Below the pieces are notes generated by a model. That model was given only the letters and a program-made list of their open reading frames with translations. It was not told the DNA's origin and did no database searches. The position numbers were made by a program, and so were the translations under genes. Below are positions 13,295 to 20,123 of a stretch of DNA of 20,231 nt, piece by piece. Every line of letters starts with the position of its first letter. The first letter of the stretch is position 1. The stretch covers positions 1 to 20,231 of the forward strand of contig JABZJV010000009.1 in the NCBI GenBank assembly GCA_015257605.1, read 5' to 3'. The stretch comes from Nanosynbacter sp. (GTDB lineage Bacteria > Patescibacteriota > Saccharimonadia > Saccharimonadales > Saccharimonadaceae).

Positions 13295-15421
13295 TTATCG
13301 CTGTTCAATTCCCTTCATTGTCAAGCTAAGGCGCCCGCGGTTATCAATTTCTGTTAACTTAACACGTACCGTTTGACCCTCTTTCAAGACATCAGTTACT
13401 TTGCCGACTCGTTTATCTGATAGTTGTGAAATATGCAACATCCCGTCAATCCCCGGCAGAATATTCACGAAGGCCCCGAAATCTTTGATGCTGACGACCT
13501 TGCCTTGGTAGATTTTGTCAACTTCTGGCTCTTCGACCAGGCTCTTGATCCAGTTTAGCGCCTTCTCAATTGATTCGCCGTTCGGACTGGCGATGGTAAT
13601 CAAGCCGTCTTCCTTAATATCAACCTCGGCACCAGTCTCGCTGGTAATTTTATTAATCACCTCTCCGCCCTTGCCGATGACCGCGCCGATTTTATCTGGA
13701 TCAATTTTTAGCTTTTCAATCCGCGGCGCGTACGGACTGAGTGTCTCCCGCGGCTCTGGCAAAATACTTAGCATATGGTCAAGGATAAATGCCCGGCCAG
13801 TCTTACTCTGTTCAATCGCTTGGCGCAGCACTGCAACCGGCAAGCCATGCACCTTCATATCCATCTGTAGTGCCGTGATGCCCTTGGCTGTACCAGTCAC
13901 CTTGAAATCCATATCGCCGGCAAAGTCCTCAGCATCGGCAATATCGCTCAATACGTACGGTGTATCACCGTCCATCATTAGACCCATAGCAATACCGCTA
14001 ACCGGCGCCGAGAGAGGCACGCCAGCGTCCATCAACGCCAGACAGCTCGAACAGGTTGCTGCCATCGACGTCGAACCGTTCTGGCTCATAATTTCGGTGA
14101 CGCTGCGAATGGCGTATGGGAAGTCTTCTTCGCTCGGCAACACCGGCGTCAAGGCTCGCTCCGCCAAGTAGCCGTGGCCAATCTCGCGCCGGCCCGGGCT
14201 GCCCATCCGCTTAACCTCGCCAACCGTATAGCCTGGCGCATTGTAATGATGCATATAGCGCCGCTCGCCGTCGTTGACCTCCATGGTATCAACCAGCTGG
14301 GCGTAACTCAGCGGCGCCAGGGTGACAATATTCATACCCTGCGTCACACCGCGAGTAAACAGGCTCGAGCCATGCGCTCGCGGCAGCAAACCGACTTCTG
14401 AGCTCAAGGGACGAATTTCCGTCAAAGCACGGCCATCCGGGCGCTTGCCGTCCTCGACGATACCGCGGCGCACATCTTTATGCAGCGCTAAGGTAAATGC
14501 TTCATCGTACTCATCACGCACCTCATCGTACTCCTCAGCATTCAAACCCAACTTTTCGGCCATCGCTTCGTGGAATGCCCAGCGAATCTCGTTAACTACT
14601 TCGTTGCGCTCCGGGTACGGCCGGCGAATTTTCTCGCCCAGCTTGCCATCAACCCACTCGTCGGCCGTCTGCTGAATTGCTCCATCGGGTAAGACTAATT
14701 CATATTCTCGTGCGGCTGGCGCCACTTTAGCTGCCAACTCTCGCTGCAAGGCAATCGCCGGCTGCATCATCTGGTGCGCCCAGGCCATCGCGTCGACAAT
14801 CACCTCTTCTGATACTTCCTTAGCACCAGCCTCCACCATGGTGATGCCGCTGGCAATACCGGCCACCACTAGGTCCAAATCAGATTGCTGGCGCTCCTCG
14901 GGCGTCAAAAAGGCCTTAAACTCGCCATTCACTCGGCCTACCCGCAAGCCCGCCACCGGACCGTCAAACGGCGTCCCGGTCAGCATCAAGGCGCTCGATG
15001 CTGCAATCATCGCCACCACGTCCGGGCGGAAATCCGGATCCATACTCAGCACCGTCGCCACAACCTGCACTTCTTGGCGGTAGCCCTTTGGAAACAGCGG
15101 CCGAATCGGGCGGTCGATTAACCGGCCGATCAGCACCGCTTCGTCGCTGGGGCGGCCCTCGCGCTTAATAAACCGCGAGCCAGAAATTTTGCCCGCCGCA
15201 TAAAACCGTTCTTCATAATCAATCGACAGCGGAAAATAATCCAGCTGCACCGGCCGGCTGCCCACCTGGGCACTGCCCAAGACCACCGTATCGCCGTAGC
15301 GAACCAGCACACTACCAGTCGTCCGAAAACCAACGCGGTTGACCTCAATGCTCAACGGCCGGCCGCACAGCTCGGTGGTAACGCTAAAAATCTCCTTGCC
15401 GCTCGGGTTAATAATACTCAT
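13295..15421 (-). CDS. pnp: Polyribonucleotide nucleotidyltransferase (PNPase)
   Basis: This 708-residue phosphorolytic 3'-5' exoribonuclease works in mRNA decay. It has the usual order. The first RNase PH domain includes the ERFYAAGKISGSRFIKREGRP loop region and GRLIDRPIRPLFP (99-111). A helical linker (about 240-320) and the second, catalytic RNase PH domain follow, the latter with MSQNGSTSMA (445-454) and the acidic GDMDFK motif (502-507). Then come a KH domain with VIGKGGEVI (581-589) and an S1 domain (about 635-705, with KVVSIKDFGAFVNILPGIDGMLHISQL). Length and motifs are typical and nothing is missing. Start ATG at 15419-15421 has a strong AAAGGAG 7 nt upstream and a leader of about 119 nt. 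Together with RNase J it supplies the main RNA-decay activities seen here. No convincing terminator follows. Confidence 0.98.
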   Translation of the reverse strand: MSIINPSGKEIFSVTTELCGRPLSIEVNRVGFRTTGSVLVRYGDTVVLGSAQVGSRPVQLDYFPLSIDYEERFYAAGKISGSRFIKREGRPSDEAVLIGRLIDRPIRPLFPKGYRQEVQVVATVLSMDPDFRPDVVAMIAASSALMLTGTPFDGPVAGLRVGRVNGEFKAFLTPEERQQSDLDLVVAGIASGITMVEAGAKEVSEEVIVDAMAWAHQMMQPAIALQRELAAKVAPAAREYELVLPDGAIQQTADEWVDGKLGEKIRRPYPERNEVVNEIRWAFHEAMAEKLGLNAEEYDEVRDEYDEAFTLALHKDVRRGIVEDGKRPDGRALTEIRPLSSEVGLLPRAHGSSLFTRGVTQGMNIVTLAPLSYAQLVDTMEVNDGERRYMHHYNAPGYTVGEVKRMGSPGRREIGHGYLAERALTPVLPSEEDFPYAIRSVTEIMSQNGSTSMAATCSSCLALMDAGVPLSAPVSGIAMGLMMDGDTPYVLSDIADAEDFAGDMDFKVTGTAKGITALQMDMKVHGLPVAVLRQAIEQSKTGRAFILDHMLSILPEPRETLSPYAPRIEKLKIDPDKIGAVIGKGGEVINKITSETGAEVDIKEDGLITIASPNGESIEKALNWIKSLVEEPEVDKIYQGKVVSIKDFGAFVNILPGIDGMLHISQLSDKRVGKVTDVLKEGQTVRVKLTEIDNRGRLSLTMKGIEQR

Positions 15422-15540
15422 AAAAGAGCTCCTTTCTTCGCGGCAAGTAACAGGGATGAAAATTCGTCTTGGCTAGGCTTGGCGATTCAAAGCCGTGCGC
15501 CGCAAATTCTCGTTTCTATCACTTCCGCGTTAACAATAAC
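15422..15540 (-). promoter_or_regulatory. Long 5' leader of pnp mRNA, possibly structured
   Basis: The leader of about 119 nt runs from the predicted start near 15540. In RNA sense it can form a GGCTT/AAGCC hairpin, enclosed by a GCGGC/GCCGC pairing whose second half sits just before the AAAGGAG ribosome site. Such a fold could limit translation. In E. coli the pnp leader is the target of PNPase autoregulation, but nothing here shows the same mechanism. Confidence 0.4.
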
Positions 15541-15546
15541 TACTTT

Positions 15547-15575
15547 ATTATAGCAGACAACAAAGGTTATTTCAT
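15547..15575 (-). promoter_or_regulatory. pnp promoter with extended -10
   Basis: On the minus strand TGC-TATAAT (-10 at 15547-15552) lies 17 nt from a weak -35 ATGAAA (15570-15575). It is back to back with the nuclease-gene promoter, whose -35 starts 19 nt away. Confidence 0.7.
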
Positions 15576-15593
15576 CTATATCACGTCATGCTA

Positions 15594-15622
15594 TTGCTTT
15601 TTTATCATGTTTATGCTATAAT
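15594..15622 (+). promoter_or_regulatory. Promoter of the nuclease cassette, leaderless geometry
   Basis: -35 TTGCTT (15594-15599), a 17-nt spacer ending in TGC, and a consensus -10 TATAAT (15617-15622). The ATG follows after just 6 nt, at the expected start point of transcription, and there is no Shine-Dalgarno site. The spacing is the same as at pheA. Confidence 0.8.
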
Positions 15623-15628
15623 AGAAAA

Positions 15629-16543
15629 ATGAGCACGCTTCCTATAGTTCAGCTAAGGCGCCGCCAAGACTTCTGGCAAAAAAGCCAAGAGACCGCGAGA
15701 GAATTACGGCGAGAAGCGCATACGATCGATCCAGAACGTCCGCAGCGCGGTATCGGGCGAGCTGCGCACAATCTATTGCAATTAATGCAACAAGTTGAAC
15801 ACCCAACTGCTGAAACTAACCAGCAAAAAGAGTTCTACATTCTCTACGGCACCTATCGCGACTGGATTGCTGCCGTAACTGCCGAAAAAACAGCTAGAGA
15901 CTCAAATAGGAGACTTTCTCCTAAAGATCACGAAAAAATTGTTAGTGTGCATTCTTCATTCAACGACTCGCTGCGCGAAATTTTTAACCGCTGGGGCACT
16001 ACTATCACGCCAGCTGATATAATGCAGATTCTAAATAATTTTATCCCTATAGCCGACAAACCCCACTACCGCAAAAAAATGGAAACAAGCATAAAAGGTG
16101 TACGTACAGAATTACTAGCTGAGCTAGCTCTCGAAAACATGGGCTTTGAAGTGATCCGTGCGACTACCGAACAAGACAAGAAAGGTATTGATTATCTTAT
16201 AACTGACAGCCAAGGAAAGCAGACAGCGATAGATATTAAATCTTCAAGATTTAAAGCGAACAAAACCAATGATCGAAACGCTAAGTATTATAATGACGGT
16301 ACTATAGCTATCTGTCCATTTTCGCCCGAAACCCTCGAAAGTATTCATACGGTTTTGCCTGCCGATCCATACGGGCAAATGCTGGGACCTTCAAAGGAAA
16401 TGCTTAAAAACCTATACGATTCTGGTGTTGTAGATAACGATGAATATGCTAGAATTAAGTATAAATTAAACGAGCAGATAGCAGATATGCATGAACGAAA
16501 TAGCAATCCAACGCGCACAGGGAAGAAATTAACTCATGTCTAG
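15629..16543 (+). CDS. Putative PD-(D/E)XK-superfamily nuclease
   Basis: This is a 304-residue protein of unknown family. Residues 1-150 are helical and charged. Residues about 155-230 fit the PD-(D/E)XK core: a helix with acidic residues (VRTELLAELALENMGFEV, E161/E165), a strand ending in GID (D188), then after 13 residues a strand with IDIK (D202, K204). This order (helix Glu, Asp, Asp-x-Lys) is the catalytic layout of restriction-endonuclease-like enzymes. The ending (YGQMLGPSKEMLKNLYDSGVVDNDEYARIKYKLNEQ) is helical and polar. The downstream gene overlaps it by 8 nt, so the two act as one unit. It could be a restriction, toxin or repair nuclease; no methylase, helicase or secretion signal is nearby. 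Codon use, with many ATA and AGA codons, looks different from neighbouring pnp. Nuclease activity is inferred from motif order only. Confidence 0.75.
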   Translation: MSTLPIVQLRRRQDFWQKSQETARELRREAHTIDPERPQRGIGRAAHNLLQLMQQVEHPTAETNQQKEFYILYGTYRDWIAAVTAEKTARDSNRRLSPKDHEKIVSVHSSFNDSLREIFNRWGTTITPADIMQILNNFIPIADKPHYRKKMETSIKGVRTELLAELALENMGFEVIRATTEQDKKGIDYLITDSQGKQTAIDIKSSRFKANKTNDRNAKYYNDGTIAICPFSPETLESIHTVLPADPYGQMLGPSKEMLKNLYDSGVVDNDEYARIKYKLNEQIADMHERNSNPTRTGKKLTHV

Positions 16544-16949
16544 CGAAACTGGCTCCTTAGAAAGAGGCGACTCAGCAGACTCATGGCTTACTCAATACGA
16601 TCTGGTTAATCCAAAAAAGGCGTATGAAGACATTACCAACTCAATCCAGAACGGAGAAAATGTTAAACTGGCAGCGAGAGTGTCTGCTGGTATAGGGGAA
16701 ATATCAGTTAGAGACGCTACTACTCAAGTTGAAGTTGAAGTTTTATTTAATGGGCTCGACCGAGTAGAGGCAGATGGATTGTTCGGGGATGACTCGCCTC
16801 AGATCGAGGCTAGAGGTGTGACTAATCATTCCGATCCTCTAGGTTCGAATGGCGGCAATAAACAAGATCTAACCGTCGTTATCAAGCTAAGCGGCGATAA
16901 TAAGATTAGCTCCGGACACTTTTTCCTGGCAACCAAAGAATATCCTTGA
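16536..16949 (+). CDS. Small unrecognised partner protein of the nuclease-like gene
   Basis: This 137-residue protein has its ATG at 16536-16538, overlapping the end of the nuclease-like gene by 8 nt, and a TGA stop. There is no clear Shine-Dalgarno site (GGGAAG lies about 10 nt upstream), which fits translational coupling. The first 50 residues look helical and polar. Residues 42-135 alternate strands and turns (VKLAARVSAGIGEISVR, TQVEVEVLFNG, LTVVIKLSG, HFFLATKEYP), suggesting a mainly beta domain. It is acidic and has no cysteine, signal peptide or membrane helix. Small, acidic and coupled to a putative nuclease, it could be an antidote or a specificity subunit. I recognise no family, and antidotes usually come first in toxin-antitoxin operons, so the role is open. 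Confidence 0.7.
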   Translation: MSSETGSLERGDSADSWLTQYDLVNPKKAYEDITNSIQNGENVKLAARVSAGIGEISVRDATTQVEVEVLFNGLDRVEADGLFGDDSPQIEARGVTNHSDPLGSNGGNKQDLTVVIKLSGDNKISSGHFFLATKEYP

Positions 16950-16972
16950 TATTATATCTTAATGCTAGCCCC

Positions 16973-16981
16973 TGCTAAATT
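16973..16981 (+). promoter_or_regulatory. Possible extended -10 of the Nudix gene
   Basis: TGC-TAAATT (-10 at 16976-16981) lies 44 nt before the ATG, with no convincing -35. No terminator separates it from the preceding cassette, so read-through from the nuclease cassette is equally possible. Confidence 0.4.
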
Positions 16982-17025
16982 AAGCTAATCGCAAACCATT
17001 CAAATCCAATCAACAAGGAGGCCTA

Positions 17026-17523
17026 ATGCCACAAACCGAAAATCTATACGCTGGGCGGCGCATTAATGTCCGCGCTATTATTTACCGCGAAGGAAAAATA
17101 CTCGCCGTCAAACATCGCCGCGGCGACCAAGCGGCTCCTTATTACGCCGTACCAGGCGGCGGTCTCGACCCGCGCGAGTCGCTAACTGAATGTTTAATCC
17201 GCGAATTACGCGAAGAAACTGGCGTGACCGCCAAACCTGGCAAACTGCTATTCATTCAGCAATTCCCATCATCGCGGGCTGGCTACGAAGAGGAATTAGA
17301 GTTCTTTTTCGCGGTCGATAATCCTAATGACTTTACCGATATTGACATTAGCCAAACAACGCATGGCGCTCAAGAATTAGCCGTTTGCGAATACATCGAC
17401 CCGTCGCAACATGTTCTTTACCCAGAGTTTCTACAAAGCACAGATATCGCGCTATACATCAACGGCGACCAGCCGGTTCTCGTCGTCGATAATTTCAACG
17501 AGCAGCACCAACAACTACTCTAG
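17026..17523 (+). CDS. Nudix hydrolase
   Basis: This 165-residue protein hydrolyses a nucleoside diphosphate linked to another group. The Nudix box is intact: G45, E51, then REL-R-EETGV (59-67), fitting G-x5-E-x7-R-E-x-x-E-E-x-G. The first strand region (INVRAIIYREGKILAVKHRRG) and the PGGG turn before the box are typical of MutT-like enzymes. The substrate cannot be told; house-cleaning of damaged nucleotides or a nucleotide sugar are options. The start at 17026 is fixed by a perfect AAGGAGG (17015-17021), 4 nt away. Its stop overlaps that of the convergent acetyltransferase gene by 9 nt. Confidence 0.92.
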   Translation: MPQTENLYAGRRINVRAIIYREGKILAVKHRRGDQAAPYYAVPGGGLDPRESLTECLIRELREETGVTAKPGKLLFIQQFPSSRAGYEEELEFFFAVDNPNDFTDIDISQTTHGAQELAVCEYIDPSQHVLYPEFLQSTDIALYINGDQPVLVVDNFNEQHQQLL

Positions 17524-18183
17524 CGTCACGTTTTGCCGCGCCCAATCAACTGCCGCCTGCGCCCGTTTGCGCGCCTCCAGGCTTTTTCGTGGCGGGCGAT
17601 CATCACCCCACCACTGCCGCCACGCCCAATCTGCCGGGTTGAGACATTCCAGGCAATCCATGTGGCGTAATTTACCATTCACAAACTCTTCATTGCGTTC
17701 GGTATAGACAAGTTCGTAGCCGCACTTCTCAAGCGCTCGCCAACTCGCCGCGTTGCCGTGAATAACCGCCGACTTGATCCGGTGTAAACCTAGATTTTCG
17801 AAAGCATACCAGGTTCGTGCCCGGTGGCAAGCACTAGCAATCCCCTGGCCCCAATATTTTTTATCGGCAATAACTATACCACTTGTCGCATAATGAACGT
17901 GATCTTTGGTTATCTCGGTAAGCGCTGTGTTGCCGATCAGCTGGCGCTTGTCACCATCTATAACCCAAATACCCCAGTTTAGGCTGGTTTTGTTCTTGAT
18001 CATTTCATCATACCAGGACTGCTCGGTCTCGATTGTCTGCGCTCGGTGCGCTGATAAGTACTGTGTTACCGTGCCGCGCGCAAAACCCTCGACAAACACC
18101 GCTAGATTATCGCGCGCAAACGGCGCCAGTTCAACCGATAAGCCCCTATCGGTTGTTAATTTCATCATCGGCCCAAACGCCAT
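17515..18183 (-). CDS. GNAT-family N-acetyltransferase (RimJ/RimL type)
   Basis: This 222-residue enzyme should move an acetyl group from acetyl-CoA to an amine. The GNAT core covers about residues 20-180, with the acetyl-CoA loop YWGQGIASACHRA (110-122), the helix YAFENLGLHRI and the closing motif HGNAASWRALEKCGYELV (142-159). These match the RimJ/RimL-like Acetyltransf_3 group, which acetylates protein N-termini, or small molecules such as drugs. A 40-residue C-terminal tail rich in Trp and Arg is extra. The ATG at 18181-18183 is chosen because AAAGGAG (18190-18196) lies 6 nt upstream. A longer GTG start at 18222 lies upstream of the -10 and could not be transcribed from that promoter. Its 3' end overlaps the Nudix gene end to end. 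Confidence 0.9.
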   Translation of the reverse strand: MAFGPMMKLTTDRGLSVELAPFARDNLAVFVEGFARGTVTQYLSAHRAQTIETEQSWYDEMIKNKTSLNWGIWVIDGDKRQLIGNTALTEITKDHVHYATSGIVIADKKYWGQGIASACHRARTWYAFENLGLHRIKSAVIHGNAASWRALEKCGYELVYTERNEEFVNGKLRHMDCLECLNPADWAWRQWWGDDRPPRKSLEARKRAQAAVDWARQNVTLE

Positions 18184-18213
18184 TGCGCACTCCTTTCGCT
18201 TACTTGTGTCTAT

Positions 18214-18242
18214 ATTATACACAATTGCGAAGTTTTAGTACA
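18214..18242 (-). promoter_or_regulatory. Promoter of the acetyltransferase gene
   Basis: Consensus -10 TATAAT (18214-18219) lies 17 nt from a weak -35 TGTACT (18237-18242) on the minus strand. The leader is about 25 nt and holds AAAGGAG. It starts just after the stop of the 423-residue gene, with no terminator seen between. Confidence 0.6.
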
Positions 18243-18256
18243 CGAATAGTGATGAA

Positions 18257-19528
18257 CTACAAACTGTCAATGATATTCTGTAGATCTCTGCGAGCTCTGC
18301 CAGCAAATTGCTGCAAAGCAGAGCCGCTGCCTGGTCTGGTTTGCCATATTGGCGACTGCGGGTTAGCTTTTCTCACTAAGTCAGACATTGCTCGAAGAGT
18401 TTTTGCATCAACATTTAGTCCGCCTTTAGCTTTTAACCTATCGGCTAACTCTGCCCTAACATCTTGGTCAAGAAATCCGCCATAAGCCCTCAAGAAGTCT
18501 CCCGCCCATTTGTTAGCTTTCTCTTGGTTGAAAGGTTGGCGCTCGTCAGGTTGTTTCGTACTTTGCTCTTCAGCGGCCTGTTTTCCGTCTGACTTCGATA
18601 CGTCTGCTTTAGATTCTACCGTATTTTTTTGATTGCCGTCTGATTGAGCTTCGACTGGCGATGTCTTATCTTCTGCAGGCTGTGTGACCTGTTCTGCCGG
18701 ATTTTTCTCTGCGGCGCGATCACTTGTGGCAGGTTTAGCTTCTGTAGCCTCTACCTTTGGACTTTCGTTTCTGACAGTTTTTGGCGGCGTACTTTCTTTC
18801 GGCGCTTTAGGTTCAGGTTCGCTAGACAGCTTGGCGGCGGCAGTTTCTGCTTTCGGAATCTCGGCACGCGGCGGCAACGGCGTTTCTTCTACTTTGGGCA
18901 TAGCATCGCTAGCACTGGTCTCGTGCGATACCAGCTCATTTGACTCCTCGCGTATCGCTGGCTGCTCGTATGCTGCTTGCTCAACTGGCGGCCGCGAAGC
19001 ATATTGGACTAGATTATCGCCTCTGTCCCTGTTATGCTCACCCCTGACAATACCATCAACCAAATCCTCTGGAACACCTTTTGCTAACAAATCAGCGCGC
19101 CGATTGAGCATTTCATCAACACTTTGCGGCCCTCTCTCGGCATCAGCATGCGACGGTAACTTACCAGTTATTTTCTCGCCAGTCATAAGGACTCGCCGTG
19201 TAGATGCACGCTCGTTTGTCGGTGCCGTACCGCCGTCAGTAGCGGCTTTGTAAGCTTCGCCGACCAGCAGCTGCCTGCCAGTATTAGACTCTTGGCGCGC
19301 CATAGCGGGCGGCTTATCGCCGAAAGCAATCGCTACTGCATCGCGAGCATCATTGACTTTCTTGGCACTGCCAGCTGGCGTCCATTCGTGCGGCGTACTA
19401 AAATTATCACCATCAAGAGAGTTAGACTTAACTATCGGCTCAATACCGTACTTCTTATAGTCAAACGATTCGCCGCGGCTGTTAGTCACCTCATGAGAAG
19501 ATGTTGGGAAGCGTTCTTTTGTGTTCAT
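18257..19528 (-). CDS. Unrecognised 423-aa protein with long disordered Pro/Glu/Lys/Ala centre
   Basis: Residues 1-75 are polar with a basic, possibly folded start (RGESFDYKKYGIEPIV). Residues about 80-175 include short helical stretches (VDEMLNRRADLLAKGVPEDLVDGIVRGE). Residues about 180-335 are low complexity, rich in Glu, Ala, Lys, Pro, Ser and Thr, and surely disordered. Residues about 338-423 form a helical, basic domain (EKANKWAGDFLRAYGGFL, then LKAKGGLNVDAKTLRAMSDLVRKAN). There is no signal peptide, membrane helix or cysteine. Two ordered ends joined by a long flexible linker suggest a scaffold or a secreted effector without a classic signal. The ATG at 19526-19528 has no Shine-Dalgarno site; the leader is A-rich. 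I recognise no family. Confidence 0.8.
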   Translation of the reverse strand: MNTKERFPTSSHEVTNSRGESFDYKKYGIEPIVKSNSLDGDNFSTPHEWTPAGSAKKVNDARDAVAIAFGDKPPAMARQESNTGRQLLVGEAYKAATDGGTAPTNERASTRRVLMTGEKITGKLPSHADAERGPQSVDEMLNRRADLLAKGVPEDLVDGIVRGEHNRDRGDNLVQYASRPPVEQAAYEQPAIREESNELVSHETSASDAMPKVEETPLPPRAEIPKAETAAAKLSSEPEPKAPKESTPPKTVRNESPKVEATEAKPATSDRAAEKNPAEQVTQPAEDKTSPVEAQSDGNQKNTVESKADVSKSDGKQAAEEQSTKQPDERQPFNQEKANKWAGDFLRAYGGFLDQDVRAELADRLKAKGGLNVDAKTLRAMSDLVRKANPQSPIWQTRPGSGSALQQFAGRARRDLQNIIDSL

Positions 19529-19556
19529 TTTTGTTTTGCCGTTTACTTACCTTTTT

Positions 19557-19585
19557 ATGCTAACACAGCTTATGCTTTTTGTCAA
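19557..19585 (-). promoter_or_regulatory. Promoter of the 423-residue protein gene
   Basis: Perfect -35 TTGACA (19580-19585), a 17-nt spacer ending in TGT, and -10 TAGCAT (19557-19562). The leader of about 22 nt is A-rich and has no Shine-Dalgarno site. Confidence 0.7.
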
Positions 19586-19645
19586 TAATATTACTTAGAT
19601 TAGTAATTTTAGCAATACGGCAGCCGCGATCTACCTTTACAAACC

Positions 19646-19674
19646 AAAAACCGCCTCAATACGAGACGGTTTTT
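19646..19674 (-). terminator. Intrinsic terminator of rpsO
   Basis: On the minus strand 12-nt arms (AAAAACCGTCTC pairing, with one G-T wobble, to GAGGCGGTTTTT) enclose a 5-nt loop and end in a T-run. It starts 17 nt after the rpsO stop. Confidence 0.85.
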
Positions 19675-19690
19675 AGCTCGAGCCGCGCGT

Positions 19691-19957
19691 TTATTTGCGC
19701 AGACCGAGCTTCTCTAGCGTTGCCTTGTAGGCCTCAAAGTTCGTCTTCTCAAGGTATTTCAGCAGGCGCTTGCGCTTGCCTACCATCTGAATCAGTCCGC
19801 GGCGCGCCATACGGTCGTGCTTATTGGACTTGAGATGTTCAGTCACCTCTTTGATACGAGCCGTCAAGATCGAAATCTGCGCTTGCGGGCTGCCGACATC
19901 GTTCTCGTTGACCTGAGTCAAAGCAATAGCTTTCGCTTTGTTATCCTTTGATATCAT
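19691..19957 (-). CDS. rpsO: Ribosomal protein S15
   Basis: This 88-residue small-subunit protein binds 16S rRNA and bridges to the large subunit. The family core is clear: DVGSPQAQISILTARI, TEHLKSNKHDRMARRGL and KRKRLLKYLEK. Its length is close to the usual 89. The ATG at 19955-19957 (MISKDNK) is chosen because it matches the family N-terminus and lies 8 nt after the -10. The TTG three codons upstream would fall at or before the transcription start. No Shine-Dalgarno site is present, so the mRNA is probably leaderless or nearly so. In many bacteria pnp lies next to rpsO; here about 4.3 kb of accessory genes lie between them. Confidence 0.97.
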   Translation of the reverse strand: MISKDNKAKAIALTQVNENDVGSPQAQISILTARIKEVTEHLKSNKHDRMARRGLIQMVGKRKRLLKYLEKTNFEAYKATLEKLGLRK

Positions 19958-19965
19958 AGCTAACA

Positions 19966-19994
19966 ACTTTAGCAGAGATCCGCTAATCAGTCAA
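19966..19994 (-). promoter_or_regulatory. rpsO promoter, near-leaderless geometry
   Basis: -35 TTGACT (19989-19994), a 17-nt spacer ending in TGC, and -10 TAAAGT (19966-19971). The ATG follows 8 nt after the -10, which leaves a leader of about 0-2 nt. Confidence 0.75.
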
Positions 19995-20057
19995 GTTGTG
20001 CGAACTCCTTATCATATCTATCACCCTATAGATTTTCTCAATATCGTCAATCGTCAT
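19983..20057 (-). other. Short 24-residue frame, possibly a gene remnant
   Basis: Between rpsO and the right-edge gene (19995-20123) nothing firm is seen except this frame, MTIDDIEKIYRVIDMIRSSH and four more residues. It is open a few codons further upstream (IDQSLQ) to a TAG. Its composition is protein-like and helical, but it is very short, has no clear ribosome site, and overlaps the rpsO -35. It may be the tail of a decayed gene or chance. Confidence 0.2.
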
Positions 20058-20123
20058 CTGAAGAGACTGGTCTATCTAGCCCTTAATAAGTTTGGTATCT
20101 AAATAAGCAAATTTCTATGCTTC

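Noticed and set aside
13515..14171. 218-codon plus-strand frame opposite pnp
   Set aside because: It lies wholly inside the conserved PNPase gene and reads as its antisense.
18184..18222. Longer acetyltransferase start at GTG 18222
   Set aside because: It is upstream of the -10 box, and the ATG at 18183 has AAAGGAG at proper spacing.
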